Origin: an uncultured Collinsella sp. | GTDB taxonomy: Bacteria > Actinomycetota > Coriobacteriia > Coriobacteriales > Coriobacteriaceae | Assembly: GCA_902464645.1 (NCBI GenBank) | Contig: CABQKL010000021.1 | Span: 1-22,917 of the forward strand | Direction of reading: 5' to 3' | Length of the DNA: 22,917 nucleotides | Shown here: positions 15,036 to 21,646 of the stretch, piece after piece | How the letters are laid out: each line of letters begins with the position of its first letter | Numbering within the stretch: position 1 is the first letter of the stretch | Made by a program: the position numbers and the translations under genes | The notes under the pieces: model-generated | What the model was told of the DNA's origin: nothing | The model's input: only the letters and a program-made list of their open reading frames with translations | Database searches by the model: none

Positions 15036-15065
15036 AAAAGGCCCTCGCTTTGCGGGGGCCTTTTT
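15036..15065 (+). terminator. Rho-independent terminator of nagB
   Basis: AAAAGGCCCTCGC (15036-15048) pairs with GCGGGGGCC followed by TTTTT (15052-15065). Confidence 0.92.
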
Positions 15066-15456
15066 AGTGGACGTGGGACGTGGTGCATGCATGACGGAAA
15101 CCTTGCCGCATGCTTGACTGGTGGGTTCTAAATCATTCGATTCATTCTATAGCAGATTCTATGCACAATTACTACCATAGAGTCGCAGGCGGTAGTGAGG
15201 AGTAGGCGAGTTGCGCAACTCAAATAAAAACAGCCGACTGCGCTACACTGCAAATGGGATGGGACATGCTGGCAAGCGCATTGACCTGCGCAAAGACCTA
15301 TTGGTCGGGGGATAAGTTACCATCGGGCCTCGCTGTACAAAAACTTGCCAAACACGTACCGGCAGACAACCAAAAAACTCTATGTCGCGCTATTCACGGG
15401 GTGGCTCATATGGTCCTGCAGTTACGGTGTCCATATGGTCGAGTTGAGGAGCAGGC
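15066..15456 (+). promoter_or_regulatory. Intergenic control region of the BTAD regulator
   Basis: These 391 nt have no convincing gene. They hold a 9-bp inverted repeat (GATTCTATG 15155-15163 with CATAGAGTC 15176-15184, one G-T pair), a perfect 14-bp palindrome GAGTTGCGCAACTC (15208-15221), a possible -10 TACACT (15244-15249) without a clear -35, and CATATGGTC twice (15407-15415 and 15432-15440). TTGAGGAGC precedes the ATG of the next gene. The palindromes are operator candidates. Confidence 0.45.
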
Positions 15457-18453
15457 ATGGAAAACGATCTGGGCAATACGGACAACCTCGAGTTGGTGCC
15501 GACGGGCGGCGGCTATATGGTGCGGCGCGATCGCTTGATGAACGAGCTCATCGTTAAAGGGCGCAAGGCGGGAATTGTTTTGCTCTATGCGCCCGACGGG
15601 TTTGGTAAGACGTCGGTGCTGCTGCAATACGTGCAGGAGGTTAAATCGGATCCCACGCGAGGGCCGGTTCGGATTATCGAGGCCGACCGCGCGATTGGAC
15701 GCGAACTCTTTATGCAGCTCGAGGTTGTCGCCGATGAGCTTAAGGACAAACCTCACTCGCTCGTTGCGATCGACAACGTGCCCAATCTCGAGCAGCACGA
15801 AACCGAGGACCTCATCGATCGAATCCGCAGCTTACGTGCTACGGGGACAGGGGTCTTTATTGCCTGCCGCCCCTCAAACCGATTGCTTATCCACGGGCTG
15901 GGCGATTCTGTAAAAGTCAATGCGCAGATGCTCAAGGTGCACGCCTATGAGTATTCGTCATGGGCCACGGCGTTCTCAATTAGCACATCGCTCGATTTTT
16001 ATCGGCTCACACAGGGTGTGCCCGAGCTTGTATCTGCCTTGCAGACGGGAATGTATGGACAGGGCGATGTTGCCGGGTTGCTCGAGAACGAAATCGTCAA
16101 CGTGTACGGTGCGGCGCTGGCCGATCTCGCATCGCTCGAGAACAACCTGTTGTTTACCGTTGCCTGCTTGATGGTGCTGATGGGCGAGGGCCGCATCGCG
16201 GAGCTAGAGGCGTGCGGCGTGAGGCTTTCGATGATCGACCAGTCCATCTTTGTGCGCGATTATCCGATTTTTGGCGTGGATCCGTCTGATCGCACCTTTA
16301 GGTGTTTGGGCGCCAAGGACAATGCGCGCCTGAGGTTGCGAAAGCTTGTTGCCGAGATCCGTCCCGAACTAGTATCGCGGGCTGCTCGCATTTTGATTAA
16401 GGCAGGCCGATGCGATTTGGCCATGGACCTGGCCGATGCGTTCTTGGACCGTCGTGTGGTGTTGGAGCTAGCCGGGCAGTATGGGGCCGATCTTGCGCTG
16501 ACCGGGCATGGAGGGGGCATTTGCCGTGCGGCGTCGGCGATGATCAATGCAGAAAAGCAGGAGCAAGAGCCGGCACCCGCCGAGGCACTCGGCGTGTATC
16601 TGGCGGCTGTCAGCGTGTGCAATACAAAGCTCGCAAGGTATATGGCGTCCGTTATCGAACGTGCGGGTGACCAGGCGGCCCGCGAGGTCGACCCCGCTAC
16701 CTGGAAAATAGCCCAGGCGCTCACTATCGCCTTTTACGGCGACAATGACCTGGGGCTTCCCGCCAACCCTGTTTTGCAAGAACAGACATCCTGCGAGGTA
16801 CTCGACATGCTGTCCGCGCATATCGAGGTCAAGCGCCATCTAACCGAGCGAGCGGAAGACGGCGATGTTCTCGCGAAGTTCAAGGTGTGCAAAGTCTACG
16901 ATTGCGAGCTCGACATCGCGGGGATTCTCATACAGGCCGACCATATGCTGGTGGAGCTGTTCGACGGCTCGTTTGCAAAACCCGACGAGCGCGATGACAA
17001 GATGGCGCAGATACTCGATGCGCTCGATATCCGCGGGCTTAAGGCGCCATCCATTTGGCTGCGTATGGTATTGGCAGCGCGGCGCCTGCTCGCGGGCTTG
17101 CCCGTGACCGACGATGTGGCATTTGGCGAGCTCGACCGCTTTGCGGTGCGTGTTCGTGACAATCAAATTCAGCTGTTTGGGCTATTGCTGGAGGGCTGGC
17201 AATCGCTGGCGGAGGGGCGGCCGGTCAACGCAAAGTTCCGCGCGGTCCAGGTGCTCAAGCTCGCCGACGAATCGATTGCGTACGTGCGCGAAAACGCTTT
17301 GCTGCTGGAGCGCGTGGCGTATCTGCGCAATACGTCGCTGGTATCGGTTCGCGAAGAGGCAGAGCTGCTCGATATTAGCAAGACACAGGTCGGCGGCTCA
17401 GAAGCCTGGATCGTGGCACTGCATTTGGCCGCTGCGGGCCGCGATAGCGATCTTGCCGCTTGGATGTCTATGAATCGCTCGGGGATTTTAGATCCATCGT
17501 ATCGGCTGTTCGCGCGTCTTGCGATGCATTGTCTGGGCGAGCCTGCCGTTAGGATTCGCAAGAAGCTTCCGGTGCGCGAACTGTCGCGGTATTCGCTACG
17601 CGATGACTTCGAGGGCGAAAGTGAGCACCTGTTCCAGGCGGGCGAGGTTGAGGCTGTCGATACCATCGGCCATATTGAGATGCGCATGTTTGGCGCATTT
17701 CGCGCCGAGCGCGACGGTTTTCCCATCACGGATAAGATGTGGCGCCGCAAAAAGGCGGCAACGCTTGCCGAACGCCTTGCGTTGGGTATGGACGCCATGG
17801 TCGACCGCGAGACAATCGCCATGGAGTTGTGGCCCCATGCCGAGTTTAACGCCGCGCGCAACAATCTGTATTCGACGGTATCGCGCTTGCGCTCAGCTTT
17901 GGGTCCAACGCCGGATGGCAAGTCGTGCGTGCTCATTCAAAACGAGTGCATAGGGCTCAACGGCGACTACGTTAAGACCGATGTAAGACTCTTTGATCAG
18001 CTGAGCCGCGAGATTCTGGGAAATCGTATGGGTGCGAGAGGGCCTCACCTGATTGAGCTATGTCTTAAGGTTGAGCAGCTCTACGCGGGTCCGCTGTATG
18101 TTCCCACCGGTTGCAATCCCACGTTCTTTACGCGTATGCGCCACATTATGCAATCCAAGTACATCGACTGCATGATTAGGGGAGCGAATGCCGCTCTCGA
18201 GGAAAATGACCTGCAATCGGCAATTTGGCTCGTGGAATCGGGGCTTCGCCAGGAGACGGCGCGCGAGGACATGGTTCGCTGCGCCATGCGCGTTTACGGC
18301 GCGGCGGGACGACGTCGCGATGTCGTTGAGCTGTACAGCGGGCACATGCACCACCTGCGAGAGCAGGTTCAGGGCGTGCCCGAGCCCGAGACAAGGCGTC
18401 TGTATGAGCGCTTGGTCGAAGGCAGGCTCAAGCGCGTGCTTGTCGAGCGATAA
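15457..18453 (+). CDS. Large STAND-ATPase transcriptional regulator with BTAD domain
   Basis: This is a 998-residue cytosolic regulator. The N-terminus is a MalT/STAND-like ATPase: Walker A APDGFGKTS (45-53) and a Walker B strand SLVAIDN with D107. A long helical middle (about 250-720) resembles the arm/TPR part of such regulators and should sense a signal. From about residue 735 comes an OmpR-type winged helix (IEMRMFGAFRAERDGFPI through the ELWP and ARNNLYSTVSRLRSALG segments), followed by a bacterial transcriptional activation (BTAD) domain to the C-terminus. Most STAND regulators end in a LuxR helix-turn-helix; the winged helix plus BTAD is the SARP/AfsR arrangement with domains in reverse order. 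It is a single-gene unit, and its targets are unknown. The stop overlaps the A-run of the convergent terminator. Confidence 0.82.
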   Translation: MENDLGNTDNLELVPTGGGYMVRRDRLMNELIVKGRKAGIVLLYAPDGFGKTSVLLQYVQEVKSDPTRGPVRIIEADRAIGRELFMQLEVVADELKDKPHSLVAIDNVPNLEQHETEDLIDRIRSLRATGTGVFIACRPSNRLLIHGLGDSVKVNAQMLKVHAYEYSSWATAFSISTSLDFYRLTQGVPELVSALQTGMYGQGDVAGLLENEIVNVYGAALADLASLENNLLFTVACLMVLMGEGRIAELEACGVRLSMIDQSIFVRDYPIFGVDPSDRTFRCLGAKDNARLRLRKLVAEIRPELVSRAARILIKAGRCDLAMDLADAFLDRRVVLELAGQYGADLALTGHGGGICRAASAMINAEKQEQEPAPAEALGVYLAAVSVCNTKLARYMASVIERAGDQAAREVDPATWKIAQALTIAFYGDNDLGLPANPVLQEQTSCEVLDMLSAHIEVKRHLTERAEDGDVLAKFKVCKVYDCELDIAGILIQADHMLVELFDGSFAKPDERDDKMAQILDALDIRGLKAPSIWLRMVLAARRLLAGLPVTDDVAFGELDRFAVRVRDNQIQLFGLLLEGWQSLAEGRPVNAKFRAVQVLKLADESIAYVRENALLLERVAYLRNTSLVSVREEAELLDISKTQVGGSEAWIVALHLAAAGRDSDLAAWMSMNRSGILDPSYRLFARLAMHCLGEPAVRIRKKLPVRELSRYSLRDDFEGESEHLFQAGEVEAVDTIGHIEMRMFGAFRAERDGFPITDKMWRRKKAATLAERLALGMDAMVDRETIAMELWPHAEFNAARNNLYSTVSRLRSALGPTPDGKSCVLIQNECIGLNGDYVKTDVRLFDQLSREILGNRMGARGPHLIELCLKVEQLYAGPLYVPTGCNPTFFTRMRHIMQSKYIDCMIRGANAALEENDLQSAIWLVESGLRQETAREDMVRCAMRVYGAAGRRRDVVELYSGHMHHLREQVQGVPEPETRRLYERLVEGRLKRVLVER

Positions 18454-18484
18454 AAAACGGGCGCCCGAATCACTCGGACGCCCG
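18452..18484 (-). terminator. Rho-independent terminator of the yhbY-like gene
   Basis: CGGGCG-C-CCGA (18458-18467) pairs with TCGG-A-CGCCCG (18475-18484). The six A's at 18452-18457 give a U-run in the minus-strand transcript. It overlaps the stop codon of the convergent BTAD regulator; the plus-strand side has no U-run. Confidence 0.85.
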
Positions 18485-18512
18485 CAGACTTGCTCGGTAT
18501 GACCAGCCGGTT

Positions 18513-18812
18513 TTAGACGAGCTTGATCTTCTCGATATCCTTGCGCGAGGACTCGCGATACAGCGAGAACTTGCGTCCGATAACCTGAACGACGTCGGCG
18601 TGGCAGCGCTCGGCGAGCTCCTCGGCGGCCTCGCGGGCAGAAAGGCTGGAGCCGTCCAGCACGGAGCACTTAACGAGCTCGTGCTTCTCCAGGTAGGCGA
18701 CCGCCTGCTCGACGGTGCCCTCGTTGACATCGGACTTACCGATGATGATGGCGGGGTTGAGGTGATGGGCCATGCTGCGAAGCTGCTTGACCTGGGCTCC
18801 TGTCAGTGCCAT
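18513..18812 (-). CDS. YhbY-type CRM-domain RNA-binding protein
   Basis: This 99-residue protein consists of one CRS1-YhbY (CRM) domain: the N-terminal LTGAQVKQLRSMAHHLNPAI, the GxxG-type loop in IIIGKSDVNEGTVEQ, HELVKCSVLDG, and the closing QVIGRKFSLYRES. The family binds pre-50S ribosomal particles and helps assembly. The ATG at 18810-18812 matches the usual start of the family (MALTGAQVK); longer in-frame versions reach into the intergenic stretch. The 148 nt to the upstream methyltransferase gene hold a GCCCC-ATCGC-GGGGC hairpin and no obvious promoter, so read-through from that gene is possible. Confidence 0.92.
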   Translation of the reverse strand: MALTGAQVKQLRSMAHHLNPAIIIGKSDVNEGTVEQAVAYLEKHELVKCSVLDGSSLSAREAAEELAERCHADVVQVIGRKFSLYRESSRKDIEKIKLV

Positions 18813-18960
18813 GGGTTCTCGCTTTCTATGTATGGGCGCCCCGCGATGGGGCCTTAATCTACGTGAGCTGTCCCACGATAGCGCAGGAACGGCGTGGTGT
18901 GGAGCGCGTTTGCCCAGTTCGCAAAGAATGCGGATGCCGGGTGGGAAGACGATGCAAGCT

Positions 18961-19857
18961 TTAGATGGGCTGCGGGCGGGGTACGGAGACCGGCTCCCAG
19001 GCGATAAACGCCCATCGGACCTTGCGGATGTGGTCGAGCATGTAGCGTCCCTGCGGTACGCCCTTGGATCCCGGCTCGCCGGCATGGGGGTTTTCGATCA
19101 TATGGTGGGCGATATAGTCGCGCAGGCGGTCGATCTTGCCCTCGTTGCCATGCTCGAGCATGCGAGAAAAATCCGCCACGCCCGCCTCGAGACTATCGAA
19201 GGTGTCGCGACGGGGCGATTCAAAATACGTGACACGCGGCAGCGCCCCCATCTGAATAAGGATGTTAAAGGCGTATACAAATCCGTTGCTGCGGGTAACC
19301 GAGGCGCCGATGGCGTTCATCAGGTGCAGGTCATAGCGCGGGCTGGAGTTGGCGACCATCGTGACAGCACAACGCCGACGAGCCGTTCGATCAAGCTTGG
19401 CAAGTGCCCCCTTCAGGTCGTTCGTAGTAACCGAGCGACTCGCAAAGGCAACATCAACAGCCTTGGCAACCGGCCCAACCAGATCCCAATCGTCATCCCA
19501 GGCAAGCTCAAGCGGCGTAATAAGGTCCTCGAGCCCATAGTACTCAATGCCAGCATCAAGGGTGCCCAACATGGCAGAAGAGAAGTCGGCAGCAATCACG
19601 GAATGCCCAGCCTGAGCAAGCGGAATAGCAATCGACCCAGCTCCGCACCCCATATCGAGCACCGACTCGCCAGACTCAAGCGCCAACAGCTTTATAAAAT
19701 CCCGCGCATACGGAGCAGTCTCCAGCGGACGAAAATGCCGAGCCCGCTTATCCCACTCAAAAGAATCATCAGCCCGTCGCCGATCAGCTTGCAGACGCAT
19801 CCATTCGCCATTCCAATCAGCAGAAAGAAGCTCAGAGCGAGCATCCCCATCAACCAC
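18961..19857 (-). CDS. Class I SAM-dependent methyltransferase
   Basis: This 298-residue protein has the Rossmann-type methyltransferase motif I VLDMGCGAGSIAIPLA and an acidic end of strand 2 (VIAADFSSAML). The C-terminal third (from about residue 190) is specific to this subgroup and may set the substrate, which is unknown. The start is GTG at 19855-19857: AGGAGG stands 7 nt upstream, while a longer in-frame ATG at 19917 would make the protein begin inside a terminator hairpin. Codon use is odd. The first ~165 codons prefer T-ending codons (alanine mostly GCT), whereas from about position 19360 downwards the gene uses GCC/GCG like its neighbours. A mosaic origin is possible. Confidence 0.85.
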   Translation of the reverse strand: MVDGDARSELLSADWNGEWMRLQADRRRADDSFEWDKRARHFRPLETAPYARDFIKLLALESGESVLDMGCGAGSIAIPLAQAGHSVIAADFSSAMLGTLDAGIEYYGLEDLITPLELAWDDDWDLVGPVAKAVDVAFASRSVTTNDLKGALAKLDRTARRRCAVTMVANSSPRYDLHLMNAIGASVTRSNGFVYAFNILIQMGALPRVTYFESPRRDTFDSLEAGVADFSRMLEHGNEGKIDRLRDYIAHHMIENPHAGEPGSKGVPQGRYMLDHIRKVRWAFIAWEPVSVPRPQPI

Positions 19858-19876
19858 GGGCCAACCTCCTAGCAAC

Positions 19877-19908
19877 AAAAAAGCGACTCTCCCAAAAAGA
19901 AGAGCCGC
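19877..19908 (-). terminator. Rho-independent terminator (minus strand)
   Basis: On the minus strand GCGGCTCT (19901-19908) pairs with AGAGTCGC (19883-19890) with one mismatch and is followed by TTTTTT (19877-19882). It would stop transcripts from the PFL-family gene and element B just before the methyltransferase ribosome-binding site. Confidence 0.75.
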
Positions 19909-20022
19909 AACCAGCATATATCAGAAAGAACCGATCCAACGCCAAACCGCCGTATCGACCATGTGGTGCAGGAGCGAAGCGACTGCAACCGGGATAGAAC
20001 TCAACCGAGGTCCCGTTGTGCG

Positions 20023-20156
20023 GGAGCCCCGGGGAGGGCAAATATATAAGGTCGATCGCGAGTTCCGCACGAGCCGGAGAGCACTTAATGTGCTCTCCGT
20101 GCGAGTCAGGACTGTCCGAGCAGGCGACCTTATATATTTGCCCTCCCCGGGGCTCC
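20023..20156 (-). repeat. Long nested-hairpin element, copy B
   Basis: Outer arms 20023-20054 and 20125-20156 are a perfect 32-bp inverted repeat. Inside, in minus-strand order, are ACAGTCCT, an inner hairpin (CGGAGAGCAC/GTGCTCTCCG at 20075-20084 and 20090-20099, extended by CGCAC/GTGCG), and TGCGGAACTC. The core and the loop (CACATTAAGTG) match copy A at 63-205 (CACATTTAGTG), while the outer arms differ completely from copy A. It begins 17 nt after the stop of the PFL-family gene in the same orientation. The function is unknown. Confidence 0.82.
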
Positions 20157-20173
20157 TCGCCAGTCCCCCTCAG

Positions 20174-21538
20174 CTAGTTCTTGAGCGAGTTCAGCGGCGC
20201 CGGGAAGCGTCCACCGCGGTGGGCAAGCACGGTGCCGGCGTTGGGGTTCACCGGCATGATGGGCGCACGGCCAAACAGGCCGCCATACTCGACGCAGTCG
20301 CCCACACCCTTGCCGATGGCGGGAATCACGCGGACGGCCGTGGTCTTATTGTTGATGACGCCGATGGCCATCTCGTCGGCGATGATGCCGGCGATGGTCT
20401 CGACCGGGGTGTCGCCGGGGATGGCGATCATGTCCAGGCCAACGGAGCACACGCAGGTCATGGCCTCGAGCTTCTCGAGCGAAAGCGCGCCGGCCTCGAC
20501 GGCGGCGATCATGCCGGCGTCCTCGGACACGGGGATAAAGGCACCCGAGAGACCGCCCACGCTGGAGCTGGCCATGACGCCGCCCTTCTTGACGGCATCG
20601 TTGAGCATGGCGAGCGCGCAGGTCGTGCCGGGGCCACCGCAGGTGCCCACGCCGATGATCTCGAGGATGCGCGCGACGGAGTCGCCGATGGCGGGCGTAG
20701 GTGCCAGCGACAGGTCGACAATGCCCTTCTCGACACCCAGGCGATGGGCGGCCTCGCGGCTCATGAGCTCGCCGGCACGGGTGATCTTAAAGGCGGTCTG
20801 CTTAATCTTCTCGGCGACCTCCATCATCGATGCGGAATCGGGCAGTGTCTCCAGGGCTGCGGCCATAACGCCGGGGCCCGAGACGCCTACGTTGATGACG
20901 GCGTCGGCCTCGCCACCGCCGTGGACGGCGCCCGCCATAAACGGGGAGTCCTCGACCATGTTGGCAAAGCAGACAAACTTGGAAGCGCCGACGGAATCCT
21001 GGTCGGCCGTGAGTTTGGCGGCATCGATGATGGTCTGGGCGGCCATGAGCACGGCGTCCATGTTGATGCCGGCACGCAGGCTGGCGACGTTGACGCTGGA
21101 GCAGACGCGGCTGGTGGTAGCGAGCGCCTGGGGGATGGACTGGATGACGCGGCGGTCGGCGTCGCCGATGCCCTTCTGGACGAGTGCGGAGAAGCCGCCC
21201 AGGTAATCGATGCCGAGCGTCTCGGCCGCGCGGTCGAGGGCGTGCGAGATGGGGGTGAGGTCCTCATCCTTGCAGCATGCGGCGATCTGCGCCACCGGGG
21301 TGACGGAAACGCGCTTGTTGACAATGGGGATACCGTACTCGCGCTCGAGGTTCTCGGCGGTCTCGACCAAGTGCTCAGCCGTGTGCGTCACGTGGTCGTA
21401 GATCTTCGTGCACATGCGGTCGAGGTTCTCGTCTCCGCAACCCATGAGCGAAACACCCATGGTGATGGTCCTGATGTCGAGGTTCTGCTCCTCAACCATG
21501 CCGCGGGTTTCCGCGATTTCTGCGGGCGTGATCGCCAT
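20174..21538 (-). CDS. PFL family protein (UPF0210/DUF711)
   Basis: This 454-residue protein matches the UPF0210 (PFL-like) family over its full usual length, with segments such as TITMGVSLMGCGDEN, SVTPVAQIAACC, CFANMVEDSPFMAGA, GPGVMAAALE and ASSSVGGLSGAFIPVSED. The fold relates to pyruvate formate-lyase-like barrels, but no activity is established for the family. The ATG at 21536-21538 has AGGAG 7 nt upstream; a 19-residue longer version has no such site. In many genomes a small ACT-domain protein is encoded directly upstream; here only 108 nt separate it from the methionine synthase gene, so that partner is not adjacent. Confidence 0.92.
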   Translation of the reverse strand: MAITPAEIAETRGMVEEQNLDIRTITMGVSLMGCGDENLDRMCTKIYDHVTHTAEHLVETAENLEREYGIPIVNKRVSVTPVAQIAACCKDEDLTPISHALDRAAETLGIDYLGGFSALVQKGIGDADRRVIQSIPQALATTSRVCSSVNVASLRAGINMDAVLMAAQTIIDAAKLTADQDSVGASKFVCFANMVEDSPFMAGAVHGGGEADAVINVGVSGPGVMAAALETLPDSASMMEVAEKIKQTAFKITRAGELMSREAAHRLGVEKGIVDLSLAPTPAIGDSVARILEIIGVGTCGGPGTTCALAMLNDAVKKGGVMASSSVGGLSGAFIPVSEDAGMIAAVEAGALSLEKLEAMTCVCSVGLDMIAIPGDTPVETIAGIIADEMAIGVINNKTTAVRVIPAIGKGVGDCVEYGGLFGRAPIMPVNPNAGTVLAHRGGRFPAPLNSLKN

Positions 21539-21585
21539 CCTTGCGCTCCTATCTGCCAAAACGAGCATAGTCTTATCTATTCTAA

Positions 21586-21619
21586 CGTGCCGCACGTGCC
21601 AAGTGGCGCATGCGGCACG
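21586..21619. other. Hairpin between methionine synthase and PFL genes
   Basis: CGTGCCGCA (21586-21594) pairs perfectly with TGCGGCACG (21611-21619), with an inner GCC/GGC helix. On the minus strand, where transcription comes from the methionine synthase gene, the sequence after it is TTAGAATAG rather than a U-run; on the plus strand TTTT follows. It is probably an imperfect terminator or an attenuating hairpin before the PFL gene. Confidence 0.5.
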
Positions 21620-21646
21620 TTTTGGTGCTTGGTTGTTTCCGTTGTG

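Noticed and set aside
15254..15538. 94-codon plus-strand frame upstream of the BTAD regulator
   Set aside because: No ribosome-binding site, no recognisable motif, and it overlaps the start of the regulator in another frame.
19858..19917. Longer start for the methyltransferase (ATG at 19917)
   Set aside because: The extra hydrophobic 20 residues are the translation of a terminator hairpin, its U-run and the AGGAGG site; GTG at 19857 fits better.
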